Positions 9,496-22,831 of a stretch of DNA of 37,420 nucleotides are shown here, piece by piece (the first letter of the stretch is position 1; each line of letters begins with the position of its first letter). This DNA is from Chromera velia. Taxonomy: Eukaryota > Sar > Chromeraceae. The notes below the pieces were generated by a model. It had not been told where the DNA came from. It searched no databases and worked only from the letters and a program-made list of their open reading frames with translations. The translations under genes were made by a program, and so were the position numbers. The stretch lies in contig JAHBMJ010005875.1 of assembly GCA_018398765.1 (NCBI GenBank), positions 1-37,420 on the forward strand, written 5' to 3'.

Positions 9496-10266
9496 ATGCA
9501 GAAGGGGGGGCAAAAAGCACCCCACTCGCCCCCAGTATGCGATATGTGGTATAAACTAGACAAGGTTGACAGAGCACTTAAGAGGGCGGTCAGATTCGAG
9601 GGCCACTATGAAGAGGCGAGGAAAGAGAAAGAAGGGGAGATTTCTGAGGGTAAACACAGAGAAGAGCAGAGAGAAAGAACACAGGTAGCGGCAGCAGCAG
9701 CAGCCACCAACAGCCGAAGTCTGAGGAGACAGAGGGACAGGGACCTAGAGCCCAGAGTCAGGTCTCCATCCTTCGGTCGACCTGATGATCGAGAAGTTGT
9801 CATTCAGGTTGATTAAGAGGCAAGCGACGAGACGCCCTCAAAGAGACAAAGAACAGAAGACAAAGAAAAGAAGCAGGAAAGGAGAGGACGAGGCAGACCA
9901 CCTGGATCCAAGAACAAGAAGAAGGAAGACCAGAGAGCAGAAGCAGCCGAGAGACTGACTGACCCGCTGAGACCCAGCACCTCCGTCAGGTTGGTGTGCG
10001 GATTCAAAAAGCTTTTCAGCAGGCTCCCTGACAACACAGACAGTGAGAAGCAAAAGCTTAATGCATCCGTCGATGCTCTGCTTGCCAAGATGATTGCATG
10101 GGCGGAGTAAAAAGGGCTCAGCACAGACGACGATGAGATGAACGGAAGGCTGATTAACTTCCTGAAGCAAGGGGGGATGAAGACGACCACCATTCCGATG
10201 GTGATCTCCAAGAGAGAGCTCCTTCAGATGGTTGCGTTCATCATTTCGTTTCCCCACAGTGAATGA
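9496..10266 (+). pseudogene. Broken reading frame with an AT-hook
   Basis: One frame runs from ATG 9496 to TGA 10264-10266 (256 codons), interrupted only by TAA at 9814-9816 and TAA at 10108-10110. Between them lies KKQERRGRGRPPGSKNKKK, a good AT-hook (GRP core flanked by basic residues) that would bind the minor groove of AT-rich DNA. The N-terminal third is charged and helical (DKVDRALKRAVRFEGHYEEARKEKEG) followed by a run of alanines and R/E/D-rich sequence. The C-terminal third looks globular (RLVCGFKKLFSRLP, ALLAKMIAWAE, ISKRELLQMVAFIISF). I do not recognise a family. Given its neighbours it may belong to a mobile element, but no repeat ends were found around it. Both stops are one C-to-T change from a glutamine codon. 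Confidence 0.55.
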
Positions 10267-11856
10267 GTTGATCAGAAAGACTGAAAACATGAAACTCCTC
10301 CTTTACACTCTTGACGTAGTATCGGACTTTTCTATCATGCAGAGAAAGGGGGCACAGAAAGCTGCAATACGAAAATAATTGATGTAAATTGACTGACCTG
10401 ATTGCATGCACGAGTCCTCTGATTGCATGCACGAGTCAATTTAGCAGCGACGCACGCACCACATACCGCCGTCTCGTTTGCCCCGAATGAGAGAAACCGC
10501 TCGATCTTCATTGGGCACAAGCAAGTAGGACGTGTCTCTCCCATGAGAACCCCTTCATAGTACTTGCCGGCATCATGAAGGCTACCCAGATCTAGTCTCT
10601 TAGAGAGCTAGAATAGTCATATAGACTGCAATATACACTAATAATCATCTACAGATCATCATTTAGCTATCACTACAGTGACACTACTAGCTAGCTATAT
10701 ACATAGTGAATGAATGAATGAATGAATGAATGAAGTTGGCTTTGCTAGAGTGGAGCCGTGCTCCCAGCAGCCCATGTTCATGCAAGAGATCGTCAATCAC
10801 TCAACTCTAGAGATAAGGCTAAGCGCGAGATCCCCTGAAGTGCTCGCTTGGTGAGCTCACGAGCAGCATGCGCGTTGGAGGTGGCAATATAAGACTCGAA
10901 CAGAAGAAGAAAAGGTCGCGTTCACCCAGAGACAGGCGTGCACAGTGAGTAACAAAGATCGTAAACGGCTCTGCATGCTTCATACGGATCGACTTGTAAA
11001 GCCAAAAGCAGCATCTTCCTCGCTTCTGTTTCAGCTGCATCCGATCCCTCAATTCCTTCTCTCTGAATCCTTTACTTCACTTTCTTTCCCTCTACCACTT
11101 TGTTTAGTTTATTTCTTGCTTCTACCCAATTGGAGCATACTGAAAGCCGGTGCCAGAGATCATCAATTTTTCTTCCATTTGAATAACCCTCTGCCAGACA
11201 AAACACCTCTCCCGGAGAGTTGGCCCCCCCCGTCAGACCCTTCCGATTTAGTGTCAATACCCTTAGGAGTGGCTCAATCTTCTCACATAAGGCACTTCTC
11301 GGCAGACAGGACATCCGTACCTTGGGGCCATTCGTTGATAGAATTGGGATTTTAATGGTAGCCTCAATGGACCGTGGTCCGCGGAGATTCCCGGAACATA
11401 TAACTCTTAATTACCTTATCTTATTGATCATGTTGGCTCGAACGCTAGCTCGAACCCTATAAAACTTTTACTAAATATGAGTAAACATTGTAATATTTTA
11501 AAAATTAAAAATATGACACAAATATGAGTAAAATATGAATAATTTTTTTTTGTGAACTATAAAGTGTAAAGAGCCCAAAAGTGGTTTGTATGGTTCAGTT
11601 TTGATCAGAGAACACCTTTAGCTACCCAGATTGGCCATATACAATATAAAAAAAAATTGAGAGCCCGATAAATTTTTTAGTGAATCAACTCGTTACTCGT
11701 GAATGTCTATTCACTATTTTTTTCTTAAGTCGAAACAAACCCGGAAGATAAATCCTAATCTTTATCCTAATCCTAATCGGTCTATTTCTAAAATATTGTA
11801 GTGTCTTAATTTCTAACCTTAATTATGTGGCTGAATCAGGCCCTAGGGCGGAACGT

Positions 11857-11888
<32 letters not shown>

Positions 11889-12316
11889 GACTGATCAATC
11901 CTAGGATCAATCAATTGATTGATCATGAGGATCAATCAATTGATTGATCATGATTGATATGTTAATATAGTTGGGATACTAGCAACTTTTTTGAAGACCT
12001 ATCTTTGGATGTATTTTTCAGGCACCAGATGTTTTATTTTCGATTAGCTATCAGGGCCAGGAGAGAATTGAACGGATCATCGTGAGCTTTTCAGTTGACG
12101 CGCTCGCTGAGTACAGCCTCCATGGCTGCCTCCCCCACGAGAGACCTCCACGAAGCCCACACACAATGAGCCTTTGTTGTTCTTTTTCCGCCATCTTCTG
12201 TCAACCAACAAGCAAGAGCCTGAGAGAGCACCGCTGGCTGGATGCACGGATGGATTGACGAACCGCCAAGAACCCCCCATCGACAAGACAGCAAACCGAT
12301 TGTCGATCGATTGAGC
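10267..12316. other. No gene seen; short tandem and palindromic repeats
   Basis: The stretch holds a tandem pair containing GATTGCATGCACGAGTC (about 10400-10439), a TGAA run (10707-10734), an ATCA run (about 11857-11889), and two tandem 25-bp units at 11904-11953, each built on the perfect palindrome GATCAATCAATTGATTGATC. A 136-codon frame at 10945-11355 has no recognisable feature and looks accidental. Confidence 0.5.
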
Positions 12317-14809
<2,493 letters not shown>

Positions 14810-15170
14810 ATTGTTTCGTGCTTCATTTGAGAGATGGGAGAACCTCCTCCACACTGACTGAACGGATCGAGCAGTTTCTCATTCTCTTTTCGTGGGCATC
14901 GGGCCCCGGAAAGTCCGGAAAAGCGAAACTGGTCGGACCCGGCGGTCCCGGCCCGGCGGTCCCGGCCCGGCGCGGCCGCTCTATCGTTTTGGGGAAATTC
15001 TGACATGCGTGCATGCATTTCATGCATATCCATTTAATTCATGCACCTATCACGTACTGACTAACGCCCTTGAAGCGGCCCTTCTTGTATAGCTGGACTG
15101 AATGGACTCAGTGGGAAGACGCCGTCCGATAAATTCTGTGAATTGAGGTGTGATCGAAGCAGAGGGACCG
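14810..15170. promoter_or_regulatory. Divergent spacer between uS11 and the 592-residue gene
   Basis: This 361-bp spacer separates two outward-facing start codons and presumably holds both promoters. It contains a GC-rich tandem block at about 14935-14985 (repeats of GGCGGTCCCGGCCC) and short ATGCA-rich direct repeats (about 15004-15045). No TATA box was identified. Function is inferred from position only. Confidence 0.4.
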
Positions 15171-16285
15171 ATGTTCCAGTCGCTGACCAGAGCGCAGGTG
15201 GCCGTGCCTCCTCGCACTGGGGAGCCCTTGAAGGCCGGCTCGCTCAAATTTTCGGAAATCGATTCTCACCTGCTGACCTTCTCTATTCTACCGCCGCAAC
15301 CCCATGACCGCACTGGCTCTTTCCCAAGTGTCTCGGAAGAAACCGACAGGAGGCTGTTTGAATCCGCTGAATTGAGAAAAAACTGTGACGGGTAAGTGAT
15401 GCTTAAATGACATGAGACGACTTGTGTGTATACTCGAATGTGCAACTGTTGTGTATTTAATTACATGACATGTTGTCCCTGTGTTTCCCCAATCTGACGA
15501 GGGAATTACTGTAACTCAACACAACTACATCAGACGAGTGGCTGATATGCACCCAGCATGATGGTGCCATCTGTTGTCAGGCTGCTTTGCAACGCAAACA
15601 GCTTACCGATGTGTTGTTGTTTACGGAAGTGTCTGACCTTTCATTTTGTTCGAGGTGCACAACCTCACTCATCCCCCTCCCTCGCGCCTGTTTGCATTGA
15701 GTCAACGCCGTGTTTGCAGGTTTGACGTGGTGGCTGTGAGGTTGGGTCCCGAGAAAGAAGCCGTGGACACTTGCACGGGCACGAGTCGAGATGAGACTGG
15801 TGTTTCCATGCTATTTCTCGGTGCGGTCTCTTCAGAAGCTCGCGGTGGTCTCGAGAGGAAGCACACAAGGGGGGAAGTGGACAAAAAAGTCGCAGATAAG
15901 AACAAGGATCAGAGTCCGGGTGTCGAGGTCGATCAGACAGGATTCGACGCGTTTAGGAACGTCGCCGTCCGTTTGGCGTTTGCTGCAGCGGCCCGAGAAG
16001 AGAGAGAGTTGCACGCCCTCTTTGTGGGGTTTGAGGAACTCGACCTCTTCAGGTCACCCCCCTCCAAGGAAAAGAAGGGATCCCATGTGCACACCCGAAA
16101 AGAAAAGGATCTGTCCATTAAAGAGCGTTCGGGTACACAAGCACAGACCGAAGAGTGGCAAAGAGGTGAGCAAACGCATTCATAGACACCATCTCAGCGT
16201 GTCCTTGTCAGAGGAGACAGGGCTATCAAGGTCGTGCCAGCCAGCTCTGAATAAGAACCCAGAAAAGACGTACAGCCCCCTCTGT

Positions 16286-16328
<43 letters not shown>

Positions 16329-18677
16329 ATGTCTCTCTGACTGGACAGACAAAGTTGAGTGCGAACGTTCTGTCAGATCGATCGATGGCCGGAGCACCAA
16401 CTGAATTCTATCGATATCATTTTATCTGACTACGTTTGACTTCATTCATTCATTCATTCATTCATTCATTCATTCATTCACGATCCTCTCTTCTCCCTCC
16501 TGATCGACTTTTCGTTCCACCATTCATGGCGTGCTGCGGCCTGTGCAGAGAGAAAAGAAAAACTGCCGTGTCGGTGTCTGGCAGTCAACGCGTCTTTGAT
16601 CTACTGTTTGTGAACTCTCCTGTGGACCTCACTTAATTATTATTTTCGTGCTTCTTCTCTCGACTCATATGCTTGTTCTGTTCGGGATCAGGTGGCACTG
16701 CTGCGTCGATTCCAAAGGCTCAGAGACGGACTCGGAGGAGTCGATTTCTCGAGTCCTGGTTCGCCTTCTTCTTTTGGTCTCGGGGGGTTACGCTTCAGAA
16801 CGCGGGGTCCCTTTCCTTTTCTGACGGAGGGGACCATTCCTCCTTCAAAGTCTTCAGACCAGATGCAGAAATGCTGAAGAAGCAAGAGGACGGCCCAGCG
16901 AAGCAGCAAATCATCTCCCGAGCTGAAACGTCTGCAGGAAGAAGCGGAACACTCGCGGAAGAGGAAGCGGACAAGATGGTTGAGCACGAGCCCTTTGCAG
17001 GCAGTGGAAAGAGGGAGAAAACTTCTCTCGACAACGAGAAAGGGTGAGTTCTACTGCGTACAGCCAGCGTTTGTTTCTCTAGCCAGCCTTGCTCTCAATT
17101 TGCTTGTCAATGATTGTATGCAGAGTGCCCATGCAGTTTTCATTCTGTCCTCCTGCCTGTCTGTCTGAAGAAAAGGAGGGAAAGAAACCACATAGTCTGT
17201 CTGTTTGCCTGTCCGCCGTCTCTCTTTTCGGTTGCCTTGCTGTCTGTCTGTCTGTCTGTCTGTAAGTAAGAATAAGAGAAAGAGGAAAATAATGTACAGG
17301 CTCTATATGTGTGTCCTTCCACTTGAGATTTTCGGCCCCCCTCTATTCTAGCTTGTCAGTCGGTTCACGAATGGAAGGAAAAAAGGAGGAAGGGTTCTTT
17401 CTGTCTCCCATTCAGTTTGAGAAGAAAAGTGATTTCATTTCCTTGTCCTTCCGAGTTCGCATTCCTCATTCTTCTGTCCACTCCCCGCGTTTCCATTCGA
17501 GAGCTTCGTTTTGGTTTGTGGCGCTTTTTCTTGCTATTTCCAAGCTTCTGGCCTGACGATTGTCCTTTTTGCGTCGCTGCGTGCTGTGTCCTCTTCGCCA
17601 GCTGCCGTTTTCATTCATTCATTCATTCATTCCTACCGAAAAAAAAATCTCCGTCGGGGCCTGCCAGTGAGTGCTGTGTGGCTTTCCAACTAACGAAGAC
17701 ACTTCGGAGACTCGAAGTTTCCTTGCTTCCTTGCTCAGCCACCCCAGCTTCTTCCCCCTATCCTAATTTTTATCTTTCTTCGCTTGTTTGACGGCGTGTT
17801 TAATTTAATTGCAGGGTGGGGGTGTGGTGTTGTGTATCCTGGAAGTCCTGCTCTGTTCCCGCATGCATTCATTTTCTGTATGAAAATGAATTCTGTATGA
17901 AAAATGAATACATGCAGGTTGGTATGGTGTTGTGTATCCTGGAAGTCCTGCTGTGTTCCCGACGGGGGCCCTCTGGCGGGACCTTCTTCAGCCTGCGTCT
18001 TCAGCAGCAAACCGCCTCTCTCTCCCCCACCCCTCAACAGAAAGTCTCCTGCTGCTGGCCCATTTCTCACACCAACAACAGACCTCTCACCTTCCCCCTC
18101 TACGCCAAGTGATCTTGGCCCTTCGCCTCTGGCGGGATTCCCCTTTTCGTTCTCTTCTATCGAAGAAGCGTCAGAGACCCAAGAGCTCAAAAGGATTATG
18201 GACAGAGAGGTGTCGAGACGGAGAAGCAGGTTGAATCTGCCAGACATTCTGGGGCCATCTGCCTCCAAGGAGACAGAGACGCAGGCAGATGGGGTGAAAG
18301 TTTCGCTTCCCACACAGATTCGCCGTTCCTCCGAGGACATCACGAAGAGCCGGGAGGCCCTTTTTTCGATTTACACCCCCACAGCAGCAAAGCACCTCGA
18401 GAGCCTTGGGGCAGAGGTGCGTCTCCCGTCTTCTGCCCAGGCAGCGATAGATCCGTTCGTCTCTGCCCAGGTGGACTGCCAGGAGGTTCTCAGCTGTGCG
18501 GATGACCAGTCACATCCTACCAGCGGCACTGGTCCTCTGATAGTCGATCCCAACGCGCCGCCCCCGAGACCCAAAATTCTCATCGGCAGAGGCATCTCCT
18601 CTCCTTCTTCTGCATTAACAGCAGGGCCCCCGAAGGTCTTCCAGGTGCCCCGGAAAGAGAAGGATGTAAAGGACTGA
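15171..18677 (+). CDS. Unrecognised 592-residue protein, four exons
   Basis: I rebuilt four exons with matching phases: 15171-15391 (donor GTAAGT), 15720-16165 (acceptor TTTGCAG, donor GTGAGC), 16692-17043 (acceptor GATCAG, donor GTGAGT) and 17918-18677 (acceptor CATGCAG, stop TGA). Exon 1 starts MFQSLTRAQVAVPPRTG. Exon 2 has the most globular part: FDVVAVRLGPEKEAVD, SMLFLGAVSSEA and FRNVAVRLAFAAAAREEREL followed by LHALFVGFEELDLF. Exon 3 is charged, with AEMLKKQEDGPAKQQIISRAET. Exon 4 is rich in P and S, then has a helical stretch (SIEEASETQELKRIMDRE), suggesting a mostly disordered tail. No signal peptide, membrane segment or known catalytic motif is visible. The four-exon phase agreement is good evidence for a real gene; its function is unknown. 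Intron 2 contains a GT run (16288-16326) and a TTCA run (16441-16481); intron 3 holds TCTG runs. Confidence 0.65.
17812..17961 (+). repeat. Duplicated 3' splice site and exon start
   Basis: A 37-bp block at 17825-17861 recurs at 17925-17961, exactly 100 bp on, with one mismatch. Each copy follows a CAG acceptor (17812-17814 and 17915-17917). The second acceptor keeps the long frame of exon 4. The first, used with the same donor, enters a frame that stops at 18110-18112. Confidence 0.75.
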
Positions 18678-20592
18678 GCAGAGACACCTGTGGGGCTTTT
18701 GTTTCTTCTCTCGATCGGGACGCGCACAGAGAGAAGGGGGAGGAAGGGGAATGGGAGGGACAGACAGACAGACAGACAGACAGAGAGACAGCGAAACAGG
18801 CGGATACATTACTTGTTTCTTTCTCATTGGTAAATTTCAAGAGTCGAGAGATTATTTTTGGTTGCACACCATCAGCCCGTTCTTTCTCTTTGTCTTTCTC
18901 TTTCTCTCTCGGGTTTCGCTGCTTTCCTCAATCCGACGCGACGAGGATGTCAAGCGAGGTTCTTTCGATCTGTGCGAGGGCGGGGGGAAGGAGGGGCCAT
19001 GGATGCATGCAATCAGGGCGGATCACATTTTTGAGAGCTTCAGTCAAATTTCAATGTTTTGAAGTGTATTTTTAGACCCGTTCACGTCTTTCTTCTCGTA
19101 TTCAGTGTCAGTGTGAAAGCATTGCCAGAACAATCCAGCTGTTGATCTAGAGCATTCGTGGAGTCCGATCAATCACTCCGGCGTGGTCACACCAACCATG
19201 CAGCCCTAGTTAGCTCGGATAGATGCATTGTCCCGTTCCGCGAATCCTTCAGTCAGTCAGTCAGAGCAGCCGTGGGTCTGCCTGTTTGGCGTTCGCTTGT
19301 GCACTTACAGTGATTTCTGCCTTTGCGAATTGTGTGCATGCCTTTTTTGCATCTTTTGCATTTGCGGATACCCCAAGGGGGGGAAAGGACTCACGCAGAA
19401 AAGGAAAGGAAGCGGGCGCCTGCATGGATTGATTGCCTTTTGTGCTTGCTTGCACTTGAATCATTTTGACGAGAGAAGAGGAAGAGAACACGCTCTCTCT
19501 CTTACAGTATTCGATTCTGCATTCATTCCATGCGCGCCTCCTCCATGCCTCCCTTTCTGCCATTCCTCTGAGCTTCTGCCCATTCCTCTATTCTTCTTCT
19601 ATCCCCCTTTTTCATTCGTCAATGTGACACCCAGGAGAGGGGGGAAGAAAGGTTGCTCCGTTCAAAATCTTTGAACGCAATTTTTATTTGTGTAACGGCC
19701 GTCGTCTGTGAGACACCCAGCACAAAATTGTAGAGTTTGAAAGAAAGAAAGAAAGAAAAAAAGAAAGACAGACAGACAGGGAAAGTAACAGACTAGAGAA
19801 GCAGAAATGATGCGAGTGGAAAAACAAAAATTGAGACGGTGACTGCGGAAGGGACTGCAGGGGAGGGCGGTTGGTTCAATTGAGAGTCTGCATGAACAGG
19901 CCTGAAATTCATTCGATCCATTACTTCCTCGTTAAACTTTCTGAATTAATGATTCAATTGTATGCTATGCATGTCCACCAACCAACCAGCCAACCCCGCG
20001 TATGCATGCATGCATGCCTTGCAACTTGAAGGTCGATCGACCCATTGTTGTTCGTCTGAAGAAAAAATGGGGAGACAGATTCGATCACTCGATCAAAAGC
20101 ATGGTTCGTACTGCACAGAGCATGCATTAATTGTGCCTCCGCTTCATTGGGCCTTCAAACAAGCTACAGCTGCTGCGACAGTGAAGCCCCAAGCAAAGTT
20201 CGAAAGAAAACATGCATGACCTGCATGGTTGGTGCCTGCTGGCAGCTGCTCTTTGGACTCATCAAGGGGTAGACCGGTTGGGAAGGGGGAGACCTTTGAT
20301 GGTGTGTTTGTGTGCTTGCAGATCCTTTCTCGCAGTCAGCCGCCTTATTAAATTAATTGTCAGGGGTGGGGGAGGCACTTAATTGACGAAAGCTTGACGG
20401 AAACTTGAAGGAAGCATGCCATTGGAACAAGACGGTAATAATGGAAGAGGTGACAGGCAGAGGAGAAGGAGGAGCCTCTTCCGAGGAGGAAGCACTGCAA
20501 AGAGAAAGGTAGTACAATGCAAACAAAAAATCTTGGACGGGCTTTCCGAGTCAAGCTAGGCGTTGTACTGTAAATTTCAGTGTAAATTTATT

Positions 20593-20623
<31 letters not shown>

Positions 20624-22145
20624 TTTGAAAAAATGATCTTATAATGTTTTTAAAATGTCTTCTTATACGAAGGCTATAGTACGGTGCCAAGCCAACGTAC
20701 CTCCAAGTAACTTACTAACCTTGGTTAATTCTACACTTAAAGTTATATAATTCTTTCTAGAATTCTTTTCTAATATCTTCAAGCTATATGTGTAGAAAAC
20801 TGTAAAAAACGCTAGAAAAAACCGTCTAATATTATATCTAGTATTACATACTAAGATTGTTTAAATTAATCGAATTGCTAGCTGAATTGCAAGTGCGAAT
20901 ACCGTGTTAACACTGTGCCTAGCACTGCGCTAGGCACTGCGCTGGTTGAATATAAGTTAGCAAGTGGGTCGATGGCCAAGGTCATGGAGATGTTCAGCAG
21001 GAGATCAGCGACAGCGGAATGAATAAAGGTGAAAACTTGCAATCCGTGTTGGTTTCAATGAATTCTTGGGGGAAAGGAGAGGATACTGACTGCAAAGGAT
21101 GTCGACCCAGTCAGGTTTTGAAATGGAGCAGCAGAAATTGGCTCGATCGGCCATGAGTTTTTTTCAATTTCCGACCTCTTGCTGCCTGCCCATGCACTTT
21201 CAATCACTCCATCCATTGAGCCTCGGTCATCCATCCACAGCCGTTCGCTCACTTTCTTTTGGGTCTTAATTGTTTGGTTTGCTTCCTTTCAAAAGGGGAG
21301 TTTGGACGAAATACTGTGAAAGCTTCGTGGGGCGCCTGAAAAGATCCTTCACCGCTTTTGTTTGCAGTCTTCTGATGACTCACGAATACATCCATCCATC
21401 CATGCATCATGCACGCATATGCGCATCCATGCACGCGGGGACTCTTTGCCCCGGGGCGCCTCAGCGATTCACTGGATGACCGAAAAGCAAACACGCACGG
21501 ACATTCAAACACTCATTCATTCATTCATTCATTCATTCATTCATTCAAACGTTCAAACACCCTCACTCAAACAATCGATTGATCGATCGATCGATCAGGC
21601 ACCGCTCCGACACCAGAGAGAGCCGTTCTCATCTCTTCTTTTCATCCTTTTCTTTGGTTCTCTCTGCCCCCCGAATCAAATTCTCTTTTCCTTCCACAAT
21701 TTGCCTCCAGGCCCCGGAAGGCATCCATGCAGGTCGATAGATCCAATCCATAAAGCAAACAAACATAAAGGCAGAAAAAAAGTAGGGAAGGAGACGCGTG
21801 GATGGATGGGCAGAAAGGAAGACCAAATAGTGAGACAAATTTACCCTCCCCTCCTCCCCCCTCTCGCCCTTTCTCCAGCTCTCTAACACCCAAGGGAAGC
21901 CTGTCCCCTTCTCTCACTTCACGTCACCTCACCTCTCTCTCAATCGAGTCTTTCCTCCTTCCTTCTTTTCTTCCTTTCTTTCTCTGGTTCTTCTCGCAGC
22001 CAGCATGCGCCGTACATTGATCGTACTGTCCTTCCTTCGTCGCCCCTTCTGTCTGTTCTTCCTTCCAACTTTCCCCCTGGCCTGTCAGCTCTCCCTCTGC
22101 ATTCATCCCCCTCCTTCCTTGTTAGATCCCTCTCTCTCTTTGTGT

Positions 22146-22185
<40 letters not shown>

Positions 22186-22314
22186 ATGAGTGAGTCTTTG
22201 TCTGTGTGCGCGCGTTCATGAGTGAGTGCTTCCGTGTGTGTTCGTGTGTGTGGGTGAGTGAGACACGAGGCCACTCTCGTTCATTAACTTTCCCTCCCAC
22301 CCTCACTGCCGTAA
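18678..22314. other. No gene seen; microsatellite-rich spacer
   Basis: Contents include CAGA (18762-18785), TA (20597-20624), ATTC (21513-21548) and GT (22140-22186) runs and an AT-rich block (about 20575-20960). Acceptor-like TTGCAG sites occur (for example near 20320 and 21367) but no chain of phased exons could be built on either strand. Confidence 0.45.
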
Positions 22315-22547
22315 TTACTGTGGTTTCTTCAGGGACTCGTCATTGATTAGAACAAATCCGAAAACACACTTCGCACACACATCCAGGACGGCGTACAGTG
22401 TGATCTCGATGAAGGGGGAGATCAGCTGCGTGCCTTCTGCGGCGATCCACACAAGCGGGTAGAAGCTCCACAGGGCCGCGATCATCACAGCCAGCTGCAT
22501 GTACTTCTTCTTGGAATCATCTGCACTCATGCACACGCACATATACA

Positions 22548-22608
<61 letters not shown>

Positions 22609-22795
22609 GCAAAACACACACGCAAAACACACACGCCAACGCACACGGATAGATACACATACACACGAACTGTCTGTCTATCTGTCTGTCTGCCTGTCTG
22701 TCTGTCTGTCTGTCTGTCTGCCTGTCTGTTTGTCTGTCTGTCTGTATAGTCTGTCTGTATAGTCTGTCTGTCTATCTGTCTGTCTGTCTGTCTGC

Positions 22796-22831
<36 letters not shown>

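Noticed and set aside
10945-11355. 136-codon plus-strand frame
   Set aside because: Low-complexity hydrophobic and proline mix with no recognisable domain or neighbouring exons.
18771-18867. Possible signal-peptide protein near 18.8 kb
   Set aside because: The hydrophobic frames come from CAGA and TTTC repeat flanks with no continuation.
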